A stretch of 60,000 nucleotides of DNA from Bolinopsis microptera (Eukaryota; Ctenophora; Tentaculata; Lobata; Bolinopsidae): the NCBI RefSeq assembly GCF_026151205.1, contig NC_087079.1, positions 10,408,635 through 10,468,634 of the forward strand, in the 5' to 3' direction. Below are positions 12,917-25,119 of the stretch, piece by piece (the first letter of the stretch is position 1; the number at the start of each line of letters is the position of its first letter). The translations under genes and the position numbers were made by a program. The notes under the pieces were generated by a model. It was given only the letters and a program-made list of their open reading frames with translations. It did not search any database and was not told where the DNA came from.

Positions 12917-13938
12917 ACTTTCTTTGTTTATCTTAAAATATAATCGTATGTTTCATTAAACCAAACGATCATTTCAATCTATTTAATCGATTTGAGCCAG
13001 TACGATACTTGATAGTATTCTGGAGGTTATTTAAAAGGCTAATGAACAGCTTCATACTTTATATAATTTAATTTAGGTCGTTGAGCCAGCCGGGACCGCT
13101 TATCGCTATCAGTTATCATTAGATTGCAGTCTAATCCATTATCTCGGATGGATTATGGTTGCAAATTTTCGAATTTATCCCCTGATTTCTAAACACCAAT
13201 ATAATTTACTAAAAAGCTGAGGTATTGCTAAATTACTTTTTCCGAATATTATTTTTACTTGATACCGAATTATTGAGTGATAACTAACAATAATGTAACG
13301 TGAATCGTGAATTATTGCAACCGTTCTCAGCTCAGTAATGGATTTAACATTGATTGAAATCAAGGCAAGAAAATGTTCTTTCTTGAAACTTACATGTAGA
13401 CTGTAAAGACACTCGCATGCATAAAAATATTTTTCCCGGTTTGAATTGTTTTAAAGTGTTCATTTCCTCATGCTAGAACATTAAGCAATTTAAAGTCTGT
13501 GGTAGCATTTGACAGATAGTTAAGAAGAGTTAACTAGCCGAGTCATAATTACACATTTTTTCCCTGTATTTTCCTGATAAGAGCCTCTTCCTTGTCGCAA
13601 TAAACGGGATCAATGCAAATTTTACCCCAGAAACATTACAACTATGCGACTAATAAATAATGTTCCGATCCGGATATTACATGTAATCTTATGTAGTTTT
13701 GATAGAAATGATAATCAGTGATTTTTTTTTCAATTCAATTAATTCACAAAAAATAACGATAGAAGCATTATATATTTCAAAACAGTAAAGTAAATATGAC
13801 TTTTTGAAAGCACCTACGTGGGCATTTAAACATTAGATAAAACTACAAAACATTGATTTTGATAATACCCCACGCTAAACATAAAGTAGCTATATCGTAC
13901 TATAATCGTACTAAGTATAAGTAAGCTCTTCAAAGAGT
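12917..13938. other. intergenic between convergent genes
   Basis: AT-rich sequence separating the 3' ends of the + strand transporter and the - strand cysteine-rich gene. I see no repeat family or coding signal. Confidence 0.5.
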
Positions 13939-15065
13939 TTACATGAGTGCGTAAAGGGCAGCCATCAAAGGGAGGAAGAAAGCAGCCAGGGCAGCAGCAG
14001 AGTTGCAACCATCACCTTCACAAGACACACATTTCTCATTCTCGTCATTGGCACAAGGTCCACATCCAGATTGAAAGCTTTCCCATTCATCTTCAAGAGC
14101 GAGGGGTGCGGGGCTGAAATTAGATGAGATTGGAATTTATTGCATAGCATGCACAGGAAATAATGAAAAATTGATCGTTCAAATTTACATGTAAGTGTTA
14201 GATTCAGGAAAGTTTTCAAATGGTCTTGGATGGATTTGATTTACCTGTTACATTTGACATCGGTTTCGGCGCTGACGTGACAAGATGTGGCTTCGGCAAC
14301 GGCTTCCCAGGCGGCGCTCTCAGCGTTCCAGGAGTGGTTATAGCACTCAAACTTCTGTGATTTATCAGCGTTACATCCGGAGGCACCATCTTCATTTTCA
14401 CATTCGTCACAGTCATCAACACCATCAGCACATCCACATCCCCATTCTACCTCAGAGTTGTAGCCTTGGTAGTCCACGAATGTGGGGGAAGAGCATTTAT
14501 CTCCAGCTTCACAGTCAGAGGACTCAACCTTGCCATCAGGTCCCTGGACACATGAGTATGCGTCTGGGAGAGAAAGTTGGTGTTAGACGATTTTTTTTTG
14601 AAATTGCTCCTTTTTAATTTGTATCGTGTATAGAATTAACAATTACTGTGAGGTAGTTTTTTGTGAGATAGTTTGTCTTAGTAGTATAGTTAGTTACTAT
14701 ACATGAGTGATAAAGTATCAATCATGGTCGTATTATATTTTACCATTGCAATTACAAAATACAATCTTACCTTCGCTGTCTGCCTCATCCTCATGATTGT
14801 CCCTCTTCACGACTTTTCCTGTAATAAATGTTGTATTAGTATTGCTGTACTCTTTCTATGTGATATAACAATATTATTACAATATAACTATTATTTATAT
14901 TAGAAATGGTACGACCAGTCAGTAACTTAGTTTTAGGAAATTAATTAGCCCGTTTTTAGTTAGATGTTAGAAAACATTTCGAATATTGATTAGTTAAATT
15001 TAACAAATCTTACCGGCATTAACAGTGTACAACAGTACGAGAGCAACGAAAATAACAGACTTCAT
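13939..15065 (-). CDS. secreted cysteine-rich, likely GPI-anchored protein
   Basis: A four-exon model: 15065-15014, 14818-14771, 14563-14245, 14113-13939. All junctions are GT-AG, the phases agree (1, 1, 2), and the protein is 197 residues. It starts with a clear signal peptide (MKSVIFVALVLLYTVNAG). A short basic/acidic linker follows (KVVKRDNHEDEADSE), in which KR could be a processing site. The acidic, cysteine-rich body contains CGC, CDEC and CxxC motifs. It ends with CVSCEGDGCN, then a hydrophobic tail with no charged residue. A C..C....CN signature followed by such a tail is typical of Ly-6/uPAR-like GPI-anchored proteins. The middle is not a canonical three-finger domain, so I infer a surface-anchored cysteine-rich protein of unknown ligand. 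Introns are 195, 207 and 131 bp, all short. Confidence 0.8.
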
Positions 15066-16620
15066 TATAGATTTCTTGCTGAACAAAATAATTCGGTTTA
15101 ACTTTAAGTGAAAATTCATTTCATATTATAAATGCGAATATATGTATGTTACAGTAACACTAGCCCTAGGTACCTCACAGAGCTAAACCCATCTGAGCGA
15201 TTACTTAAATTGCTACCGCAATTTAGCATGTTGAGCGATGATTTTTTTTCTTTATTTTAACATTTTCTTTTATTAGCTAAAAGGATAAAAAATCACAGAT
15301 ATAAATCAAGTGGATATCAGTTTCTTGCGTTTGTGTACAGCTAAAGTATGAAGTGTAGACTATAAGTATAGACTATAAAGTATAGACTATAGATCGAATA
15401 AATCTTAATGGAAAGAAATATATTTCAGACTTATGAATTGTGAGCATTAAAAATCTGACTACGGAAGAGCGGCGAATTTATTTTACAGGTTAACTAAAGA
15501 ATCAAAGAGAACGTTTTCTCCTAGACACAATTGAGTCAGTAATAATCAAACGGTGCCCCCTATTTAGTATTTATACTATTATTATAGTGAAAGAGAATGT
15601 TAGTCTTTCTCTGTAGCATAGGTAGTTTAAATATTTTTCAATATTTTCACTTTTCGTGCATGTCCAAGTTTAACTCCACCTAGTGCATGCAGCATGCTTA
15701 TACTGCAAATCTTGCAAACTGGATATCATTCTGCATTATATAATATAGACTACAAATTTTGTTAAATTCATGATAAATCAGAATAGATTAATTAATTTTA
15801 ACGATAACTTTCTTTCACGTGGAACGGACATGTGTACGTGTTTTGCTTCATAACGTCGCATGATAAATTTGTCTACATGTCAGGTACTACTACTAATTTT
15901 AAACAAAATACCAAGTTAAAGATTTGAAAATATATGCAAAATTTTTCACAGTAGTATGCATCAGTTTATTCAGTAACTATTAAAGAAGAGATTCCCTTTC
16001 AGCAATGTTTACAGCTATGAGCTAACGGCAACCGAGACAATGATGCGTGGTTCACACGATTATGATGTGCACGAAAACTGCAGAAACGATCACGACTTTA
16101 AATTTGCATAATTCTAGTCATGCAAAAAATGATCATGACTTTAAATTTTCATAATTCTAGTCATGAAAAAACTTTTTATCGTATAATTTGTTCAACTTTT
16201 TAATAATTCAATTATTCGATTGCAACTTATAGTTTATTAAGACGGTAGTGGAGTACTGTAGTATTGTAGCTTATCGCCCCAATTCTTCTTTTTTTTCTCT
16301 TTCTAGATCATGATAACGGAAACTTAAATAAAAGAAACATAATAAGGTATTATGATAAAGCTGGTTTAGTTTTTCTATCTTGGTCGATTTGTTGTAAAGG
16401 TGTTTTACTAAAAATAAATTAATCCGATCGACTGGGCCTTCTTACTGACATTTCAATTCAGGTGAATTTAAAGCACGCTTAATAATCAAGTAATTGGGGT
16501 AGACAAAAATGTGTGTGTTTAAATTTTCTAGCCACACCCTTTTATACAATATAGGGAAAATTTTACCTGTTACGAAAATAAATTCATGTTGAAACAACAA
16601 AATAAGTAGGGGTCGAAACT
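15066..16620. other. intergenic, AT-rich
   Basis: No gene is visible. Simple patterns such as a repeated TATAGACTATA near 15356-15395 occur, plus the duplication listed at 16088. Promoter sequence of the cysteine-rich gene should be at the left edge. Confidence 0.45.
16088..16172. repeat. ~45-bp tandem duplication
   Basis: Two adjacent copies of a block containing GACTTTAAATTT, CATAATTCTAGTCATG and a short A run. No function is evident. Confidence 0.6.
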
Positions 16621-16649
16621 AATGTTTATTGATCCAAAAAAGCGATTGG

Positions 16650-18340
16650 ATTACACAGGATTTACACAGGATTACACAGGATTAAAATTAAATTATAGAT
16701 CCATTATCATGGACCGTCATAATTGTACAGAGATTAATGAAAACATTCATCTTTCCTTGAAGTCAGGGCCAGGGTTATCCTTAAATCTTAATTATGACTA
16801 ATTCGCGAGGTTCTCACCAAGTTGATAGTAAAATTGTTTAAGTTTCGTGCATTTGAATTACGTTGACGCATATCTTCGGTGAAGCTATTTCGCTCTTCGG
16901 AGCAGCGAAGGAAATAAGTGCACACACAGTTGACAGCATAGGAGCGCCTTTCTTGAAATTGAATATACTGTGGGGTGTTTGGTTGAATATTAAGTGAACG
17001 GTGGCAGTGAATATGGAGGCTCTGGTGATTTTGAGGAATTACAGTTGAGTTAGGAGACAAAATTTCCATAAGATGGACTTTGAGATTTGTTTCATTGATA
17101 TTGCTTGAGTCAGTGATTTCAGTGCTTATTTCAATGGGTGGCATTTGAGAAAGATTTTTGACTAATTTCGACCTCTGTTTTGAATACAAGTCACATATAT
17201 AGAGAACATGTGACTCATCTTCGATGGTCTCGACACCCATACTTGATTGACACCAAGCACATAGTCTTTGCTCACGGGGTGTGTTGGAGTATCTGCCTTT
17301 TTCAATATGGAGATCATGGGCGCTGATTCTAAGTTTTGTGGTGCTATAACGACGAGAGAAGCCTTTGCATAAGTGTAAGTAGGGCTCTCGTTTAAAGGTG
17401 TGTTTGATTGAGTGATAGAATGAGAGTTTAGAAGAAGTAGATTTCTGATATTCCCAACATTTTTTGAATTGATTGGTTAGAGCTTCGATGATGTTAGGAA
17501 TTCTATACTTTTTGCTGCATAGTGGTTTGATACATTGACTAAAATTTGACTGATTTTTGAGGGAGTCTTTTAATAATTTGTGATCACTTACAGGGTTGGG
17601 CTCGGCTTTGTTGGCTGCATTTGTATTGAGAATTCGGTGCGCGGTTACGTGATCTAGTTTGTAAATTTCATCTAGTTCAAGGAGGGGTTTTATGTATCGA
17701 TACCAAGGTAAGTTTAGTGATTTTTGTTCTTTTACGGCTGCAGTTACAAACGAATTCGACTTTGATTTTGTATTTAGCCTTTTGAAGTAATTTAATGTTA
17801 AGCGAATTGATTGATAAATCAGAGGAATTCTTCCTGTCTCTCCCCATACACCTACATTTGATGCTTTACGATGGACTCCCAATGCCCATTTTAGGAATGA
17901 AATATGCACTCTTTCTTGCAGAGAGGCGCTGATTTTTTTAAGTAAGTTAGTAGCGGTTGCTTCTGTCGAGTTAATCGTTTTGCAAAGAGATTTGTTGATC
18001 GTACTAGTGGGTGTCCATATTGGAGCACCATATAATAAAATGGGCTTGATGAGAGAGTCGAACAGTGTAAGGAGTGCTTTAAAAGATAACTTTGATCGCA
18101 TGACAACCCTTTTCAGGCCAAAAAATGCACGCATTGCTTTGGTTTTAAGGTTTTGTTGAGCGATCTGCACTTGACCCGATTGATGAAGTTCAAATCCAAG
18201 GTAACAATAACTGTCGACAATTTCAAGATTAGATCCGTTGAGTGTAAATTTGATGTTTTGTACGTCCTGTTTTAACGCTTTCTTACCAAAGATGACTGCT
18301 TGAGTTTTGAGTTCATTGATTTCAATGCCCCACTGGTGAT
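16650..18340 (-). mobile_element. 5'-truncated LINE (RT C-terminal region)
   Basis: An open frame runs from about 18340 to 16788 with no internal stop. It encodes the C-terminal half of a non-LTR reverse transcriptase polyprotein. Visible features are a YCYLGFELHQSG segment, the thumb motif LIKPILLYGAPIW, and a distal Zn-ribbon-like pattern (CAWC, then ESHVLYICDLY). There is no RT catalytic YADD and no endonuclease, so the copy is 5'-truncated, the usual outcome of target-primed reverse transcription. At the 3' end (16650-16685) is a short tandem array of a TTACACAGGA-like unit, typical of LINEs that end in microsatellites. The intact frame suggests a recent insertion. Confidence 0.82.
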
Positions 18341-18958
18341 GTCAATTCGACTCTCATACCACGCCCCGGTATGATAGCCACGCCCACATTGATAGTTGGG
18401 CATCTAAATTATGGGAGTGTACTCCTACTTATAATACAAGTTAAAGAATGAAGCAGAAAGTTGGAATTTAGTTACTGACCTCAACTAAACCTGAAAGTAG
18501 CGATGTGTAAACTTGTGTTATCAGTGTAATACTGTCAGTCAAACATAGCTTCAGGAATGCTCAAGACTTCATCAGAGCTTTAGTAATGTTCAAGACTTCA
18601 TCACAGACCCCATCACAACTTTCTCTAATAACAATTCTTCTCACAACCTACCTACCTATGTTGAGTTTCGTCAAGACTTGACGGGGCCATCGCCCATCAC
18701 ATCTTCTGACCACCCCATAGCGAAGTAAAGTGTCGCTCGTTGCACCAGCACAGCAGAGAGTTCGTATTTGGAGGAGTATAAGTGTGGAGTACAAGTATTG
18801 AGATTATCATTATTTATATGATCGATTGTTTGAGTCAGTTTTGTTTTATTTTGTATTTATTTTGCAGTTGTACCCAAAACGTTGGCCCTAGCCAAAGTTT
18901 TGGATACCATTCAAGAAGTTAAAATAGTAATAAAGTATTCTTTTTAATTTGAACCTAC
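18341..18958. other. gap between LINE and lectin gene
   Basis: It contains two partial copies of a GAAGTCTTGA-type segment (about 18553-18605, read on -) and the interspersed repeat listed at 18650. I searched it for the missing last exon of the lectin gene and found no convincing acceptor with an open frame. Confidence 0.4.
18650..18775 (+). repeat. interspersed repeat, copy 1
   Basis: The block with TATGTTGAGTTTCG, CAAGACTTGACGGG and CAGCAGAGAGTTCGT recurs in the opposite orientation at about 59185-59285, with roughly 85 percent identity by eye. Family unknown. Confidence 0.7.
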
Positions 18959-20301
18959 CCATTTCCCATCCAATGACAGCCACTTCATGTATTACTAGAT
19001 CTCCAGTAGCCTTGTAGAATTTGACATTGTCTCCCTTCCAGTTGCATTCAATTCTGTAAGTTTGCTCTTCTCTCGTCAGTGTATCGTGGAGATCGAGTTG
19101 GCCGCAAGCTTTTTGTTTACGATTATTCCCTTGATAGACCATAACAGTGGCCCCAGATTGTTCCTCCTTACACGCCTTGAATTGCTCCAAGCTCGTGGTG
19201 CAGAGATCTTTTTCTACAAACCAAGCCGTGAAAAACTGGCTGAAGACCACCACTTCGTCGATGAAATAGATTTTATCCAGAGCAAGGTTGAGCCATACAT
19301 CTTCTCCAAACGAGAAAGCTGCAGTGGAGAGGTCATTGTCAAAGGACTTGTCCGCAGAAAAGTTATCCTCATCACTATGATCTTTTGTTTTAGATTGGGT
19401 TGCTGTTATTGAAGTTATCTCTTGCGGTTCCTCTGATGTTGCTGAAAAGTAAGTGATGATGATGATTTATAAATTAAGCATGCAATTTTTTCAGCCGCTG
19501 TACCTTCAAATAATTTTAATATAGCTCTTTTTTGTATACATTATATATAGAACATAATGAAAAAGTTGTAAAAACTGTATATTAAGTTACTGTTATACTT
19601 ACCAGAAGGAGAATAAAACACATCGATCTCTGCGAAAGACAGTGTTGTTCGTGCCGTTTTATCCCTATCGGTCATCATGACCTGATCTCCAACCAGATTG
19701 CAATAGAATGTGTATGTTTGATCCTCTACTGTTTTTGAATTGCTATTAACATTAATGACTCCACATAGAGATTTTTCACCAGTTCCTGTGTTGACGACAT
19801 TTACCTCAGTGTTGCTAAGTAAGTAAGTGCAACAATCGATCCTATTGATGACTACTATCTTTGTGATGGAATATATCTCTCCTAAATTGAATTCCACCCA
19901 GTTCTCTTTACTAAACTCAACGCCATCTTTTGGGGCATAGATGGTGTCCACATTATCATCATACGCTTTTTCTGGCTTCTGCCCGTCCGCGTTCGGATGA
20001 ATGCTATGTGCATCTGACGATACTATTGTTATCGACAGGTCAGTTCCCTCTGAAATATATGTATTATTATGTCAAAATACTGTAATAAAAAGGATCAACC
20101 TCTAATATTTATGCAAATATTCTCTCTGTAAAGTAAGGAGAAATATCTGATGAAACCATTTTCAGAATGATATTGCGCAAACTGTTTTAAAGGTAGGAGG
20201 TAACTGTGGTGATCAGTTACTAGGGAGTGTGACTACATACCAACAAAAGGAGTTATCCTCAAGACTAGGAGAACTCCAAAGAGCTTGAGAAGCTGTAACA
20301 T
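18959..20301 (-). CDS. secreted tandem FTP / F5-8C-like lectin (3' exon missing)
   Basis: Three consistent exons: 20301-20241, 20049-19603, 19441-18959. All introns are phase 1, giving 330 codons. Exon 1 encodes a signal peptide (MLQLLKLFGVLLVLRITPFV). Exon 2 encodes one beta-sandwich domain: KAYDDNVDTIY near its start, WVEFNLGEIYSITKIVVINR in the middle, then IDCC and later FYC. That matches the eel-fucolectin/tachylectin-4/pentraxin (FTP) pattern, in which NRxDCC is characteristic. Exon 3 encodes a second, diverged copy (SFDNDLSTAAF, VWLNLALDKIYFIDEVVVF, paired cysteines, HEVAVIGWE). One domain per exon suggests growth by exon duplication. FTP domains commonly bind fucose or other glycans; binding here is inferred. 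Exon 3 ends at a good phase-1 donor (GGTAGG), so at least one more exon is expected; read-through would stop after 17 codons of intron. The downstream LINE could lie inside the last intron. Confidence 0.75.
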
Positions 20302-20844
20302 GTTTGTTGTGTGTATCTCACCAACTCTCGTATAACTTAATCCTGTTGTATGTTTTTTGTGTAGCAGGTGTTAACGTTCTAACGTTATTTCAAAATTATA
20401 TCAAACAGTCCCATTCTAAGCCATAATTTGCGCAAAAATGTTTGAAAAGTGGATATTTGGTAGTTTTCACTTTTCATTGCTTCCTATTTCATATTTCTGT
20501 GGATATGAGGATGATGATTAATCACTCTACACTCGACTGTCACGTGACTTTTTCAACCCGTTCTCTACTCTCTAGTTGGTCCTGAACGACTATTCGAAAC
20601 CCTAACCCTCTAGTCTGATCCCAACCCTAACAGTAACCTTAACCCAATCCTTAACAAAAGCATATGCTAAAAACCCTAACCCTAACGAGACGTTCGACTA
20701 ACTTCCTTATACGGTTATATCACGTGATCGAGACAGTTTTTCGCCAATATCTCGTCAGGGGAGCATTTTAACCCTATGTCATGGTGGTGATTCGGAATCA
20801 GCGTCCGAAAATTTATCGATTGAAGTTGGTTTCAACTTGTAGGT
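20302..20844. other. upstream of lectin gene, telomere-like patch
   Basis: Positions 20598-20695 hold several CCCTAACCCTAA-like units and degenerate variants (AACCCTAACAG, CCTTAACCC). The run is too short and imperfect to be a telomere. The rest carries no coding signal. Confidence 0.5.
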
Positions 20845-20935
20845 TTACAACCAGGACGCGCGCCGAGTTGGACTCGTCGACGGTCCAATATATGGAACAG
20901 ATATTTACGAGTATCAGTATCACCCGTTAAGTTTC
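20845..20935. repeat. interspersed repeat shared with 53.99-54.09 kb
   Basis: The block GCGCGCCGAGTTGGACTCGT, then TATTTACGAGTATCA and CACCCGTTAA recurs at 53994-54090, and part of it near 24298. It directly precedes the LINE fragment. Confidence 0.65.
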
Positions 20936-20984
20936 AACTGTCGCCGTCGGGGGCCCTTTTAGAACAATCTCGAAGATCGACTGT

Positions 20985-22478
20985 GGAGTAGTTTAGCTTA
21001 GCACGCTCGTGGATATGACATTTGTCAGAACATGTCGTGGAGTACGTTTTCAGCCAGATGAAAACTTTGCCGGAAGGACAACTCCACGCTTGCAAACAAG
21101 CGGTAGGAAAATTATGGGGCATCTCGCCAGCTGGGGTGAGATGGATATTTAACCAAGTCATCATTCCTTCACTAGGGTATGCAGCGGTTGTTTGGCAACA
21201 CTCAACTGACAGAAGCTACATCACGGTTAGAATGGAGACAGTACAACGACAAGCAGCCCTCATGATCACTAGAGAACTGAAAAGCACTCCAACTCCCAAC
21301 CTAGAAATTATGGCTAGTCTCCAGCCCTCAGTTTTAAACTTAAATCCTTAGCAATCAAATCTGCCTTGAGGCTTAAATTACAAGGAACCTGGAATAAACA
21401 GTACAATTACAACCAGATAGGACTTTGTAAATCTCACGCCCACAACGCGGAGAAAATGCTAGCTAACATTAATTACACAGGGTGCGTATTACTTGACAGC
21501 ATTCCCAAGGTTATCATGCTGGACAGACGCTTCAAGGTAATTATCCAGGACAGGAAAACTGCGATTAGCTACATCGAAGAAATCTCACCTAACATCTGGC
21601 AGATCTTCACAGATGGATCGAAAGCAAGCGGTAATACAGGTGCGGGATTCTGTGTCATCAAAGGAACACAGGAATTCCACAGAGTCAGTTATCAACTTGG
21701 TAAACTAGCAACAGTTTACCAATGCGAGCTCTTTGCTCTCCACATGGCAAGTATTTGGATCAATGAAAATATAGGTACAACATCAATCATAAATCTCTTC
21801 TCAGATTCCCAGGCCTCACTCCTAGCGATAACCAACACCAGCATCAGCTCCAGACTAGTTCTGGACATTGCTGACCAACTTAACACATTAGGTACATCCC
21901 ACAAAGTAGAACTCAGGTGGGTTCCAGGACATGAAGGAGTACACGGTAATGAACTAGCTGACGAACTAGCAAGGGAGGGATCCAGCAGCACCCCCATTGG
22001 ACCTGAACCCTTCCTCCCACTCTCGGAAGGCATAATCAACACCCACATAAAAGATTACCTCTTCAATCTCCATATCAAGAAGTATAAACAGGTGGCACTC
22101 AGTGACAAAGGAAAAACCCCACTAACATTTTTCCTCAACAAAAACAGGTACAAGATAATCAACATCACAGGTACTCACATCAGATGGCTAACATGGCTAC
22201 TATCAGGACACAGCCCACTAGCATACTTCCAGACGGTAGCAAACAACGCCAAATTCGAAACACAAGACTGTGAACACTGCCCAGGGGAAGCAGAAACATC
22301 ACAACACTTCCTATGTGAATGCATCCAGCTGATGACAACTAGATTGAGGATATTTGGTAAACCCATCCTAACAATTGAGGAACTCATCAATAGTAAACTC
22401 GACCACATCATCAAATTTGTGGAAAAGTCAACAAGGTTTGACAGAGACGATCTATTTGGATTTTGGATAAGCACCTAG
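20985..22478 (+). mobile_element. LINE fragment: RT thumb plus RNase H, one frameshift
   Basis: The first frame (about 21022-21350) encodes the end of a non-LTR reverse transcriptase (WIFNQVIIPSLGYAAVVW). A single frameshift at about 21330 passes into a second frame ending at 22478. That frame encodes an RNase H domain with the expected catalytic acids in order: IFTDGSKASGN, YQCELFALHMA, INLFSDSQASL, and WVPGHEGVHGNELADELAR. A C-terminal CEHC...HFLCEC zinc-ribbon-like motif follows. RNase H after RT is typical of the I/Jockey-related LINE groups. The N-terminal half and endonuclease are missing, so it is a truncated, recently inactivated copy. Confidence 0.85.
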
Positions 22479-24360
22479 GACATACACCAAGGCTCATAAA
22501 CAATCATACATTAGATCCACACAGGACTATCTCAGATAGTGACACATATCCAGTGGACCATGCTCAGAAGTCCCTCGCCTGCCCGCCGAAGAAGAACATC
22601 TGAAGTGGGTTTGCTCTGAGCAAGGTAGTAACAGCTTCGAGACTCCAGAGGTCTGTTGCGTCGATATCTATTATTCTATGCTTTTGTTTATACTTAGGGA
22701 GTCCTGGAGTGTGGCTAGCAGGAGTCACACTCTGTGGGCACGGCGAGAAGGCCTCCCTCTTCACTAGGAGGCCAGAAACCGTTGACCAAACCAGAGAGAC
22801 ACTTTGCCGGAACATTCAACAACGAAACTTGCATTCTTACATTAATAGGCTCTGTTTGTTTTTTTCAAGCTCAATATAATCCGGTAAAATCTATTGCTAC
22901 AATATTGCGAAAACCTCGGTAAATGGTATCATTATCAAGACTACTCGGAGGATGCGTGACAGAAATTATAAACTAGGTATTGGGATTTGGTCCATGCTTC
23001 ATCAAAAGTGAGGCTGCAATTCCTTAACAGATAATCGAAAACATAAAGCGTCATTTACTGGGGCAATCATTGGTCCTTATGTTTATAATACTGATGTGCT
23101 CTGTATCATTTTAAATTTGGACCACCGATCTTGCTCCGCAGCTAGTAAAGCCAGGCACAGCTGGCACATAAATGAAATATAAGAAGCAACAAAAGAAAGA
23201 TTTATTCGCGATGTTGTTAACTCGTTAGTCGAACTAGAGCTGGTAAAATAGTGGTTATAAAGTGAGTAACCTTAATACCGTTTGCACCAATGATCAGTAC
23301 TCTGACTCAGTAGGAAATACAAACTAGACAAATAACTAGACAAATCCAGTCTAACCTCAAAATATGATCTGATCTGTCGACCGTCAAGTTCATTCGCATT
23401 CGCAGGGGAGCTTAGGGCTAAACACTTCAACACGAAGCATCAGAGTTGAAGACATCCCTCAACTAACATGATCATTAGTCAGGCCTTTTTAGCCACTATT
23501 TTATCACTATCAGTTCTTGTTCGACTAACGAGGTAATACTAACGACATTGACGGACCAGCTCATCTTGAAGTTCAAAATGAGCTAATACGTCAGGTTCAT
23601 TCGCATTCACGGGGGAGCTTATGGCTACCGTTAAACACACAAACACGAAGCAACAGAGTTAAAGACATGACATATCCATTATCCGTCAACTAACAATGGC
23701 ATGATCATTGGTCAAGCCTGAGCCCTTAGCAATCTTAACCGGATTTTAGGGACGTGTTATCGAGGCGAAAGAAATTTCTGGTCACAAAGATAATCTTCCT
23801 GGTGTACTGAACATTAACCCTGAAGTAAGTTAAACTAGTGAAACAAGCGTTCTTAGAATTTAAATTATTATATAGATCAAAAATGAAGTATCAAAATCTA
23901 AATCGAATTGCTATACCTATTATAAACCTACGACATCTCGTTCATAATCATATGGTATTTTATGCATTTTAATTTGAGAAAGATAATTTGATTCGTCAAT
24001 CTAAATTATGCATATGTTTTTATCATCTCTAAAATGCACAAATAGCTCAATAAAGTGCATGTTTCATGACGCACATCGTCATCAGTACAGTCATCAGAGC
24101 TGATTTTAGCGCAATAATAAATTACTCCCTTTTAGTCTAATTTTATGACGCCCTGATCTAAGTCAAAGTGAGTAACCTGACCATGTTGCATGTTTCCAAA
24201 AACCGCGTTATTGAGGATAAATTATACTTTGTAAGTAAACTTTAACCAATCATATCAGTGTCAGTATCATGAAACTTGTCAATCGATACGGTCTTTAAAA
24301 CAAATATTTTACGAGTATCATCAGTGGCGTAACGTAGGCAATATATTTAAAGTAGAGCCG
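22479..24360. other. intergenic, with a direct repeat pair
   Basis: Positions 22560-22830 may be 3' sequence of the LINE. At 23385-23500 and 23590-23725 a block with GTTCATTCGCATTC, GGGGAGCTTA, ACACGAAGCA and CATGATCATT is present twice in the same orientation. No gene is visible. Confidence 0.5.
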
Positions 24361-24383
24361 GCCGCCATGCTTCCTGCACTTTG

Positions 24384-24480
24384 TATCACGTGGTGACCCC
24401 CACTGTCGCTTCACTATAGTCTGTATCGTCTTCGCGACGATACAGGGGGAGCCGCGCACTTCGTGCGCGGCGGGTCATAT
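24384..24480 (+). repeat. hairpin repeat family, copy 1
   Basis: A ~100-bp unit: TATCACGTGGTGACCCCCAC, then CGACGATACAGGGGGAG, then a perfect stem-loop CGCGCACTTCGTGCGCG and GGCGGGTCATA. An AT microsatellite follows at 24477-24493. Confidence 0.75.
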
Positions 24481-24549
24481 ATATATATATATACGTATGT
24501 CGTATGTGGTATGACAACCTGCACTGTAGTGCGACACGTACCCTAGCGC

Positions 24550-24662
24550 TCCTTGTATCACGTTGCGACCCCCACGGTCGTTTCACTATGGTCGTCCTGA
24601 CGATACAGGGGGAGCCGCGCACTTCGTGCATCGTGCGCGGCGGGTCATACAACGTATGACAA
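24550..24662 (+). repeat. hairpin repeat family, copy 2
   Basis: Same unit as copy 1, with a small internal duplication (CGTGCATCGTGCGC) in the hairpin, ending in the palindrome GTCATACAACGTATGAC. Copy 4 shares this end. Confidence 0.75.
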
Positions 24663-24721
24663 GGAAAGTTATGGGCAAAAAACCGTTTTGGTCACGTGAC
24701 AGGCTAGTAAAATACGAATTC

Positions 24722-24825
24722 GATTGTTTAGGGTCCGGTTTAGGGTTAAGGTTGTGGTAAGGGTTATGGTTAGCTTCGGGGTTATGGTTAGGGTTAGGTT
24801 TGGGATAAGGGTTTATGTAAAACCG
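24722..24825 (+). repeat. degenerate TTAGGG-like interstitial tract
   Basis: Imperfect GGTTAGGG, GGGTTATGGTTAG and GGTTTAGGGTTAAGG units over about 100 bp. This resembles telomeric DNA but is strongly degenerate. Confidence 0.55.
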
Positions 24826-25119
24826 TTTTGTACGGCTGCAAAACCATAAAAACCAAAGTCACGTGAAATTTTTGGGCGAGCGAATTAGTAAGAGCCGTAC
24901 CCTAGTGCGAAAACCTCAAAGATCGACACTGTCGCACTACAGTACGCTACCTGGACTGTGTCTGTAGTGCGACACGAATGTTAGTATATACGAAAGAGGG
25001 AGGTCTTGTCGAACTTCAGGTTTCGGACTACAGCTCAATTACGTGTCGCACTACAATACGTCGCGCGTTTATCGGCCGCTATTTGGGGGGGGGGGGCGCC
25101 AAATCAATGATCATTTGAA

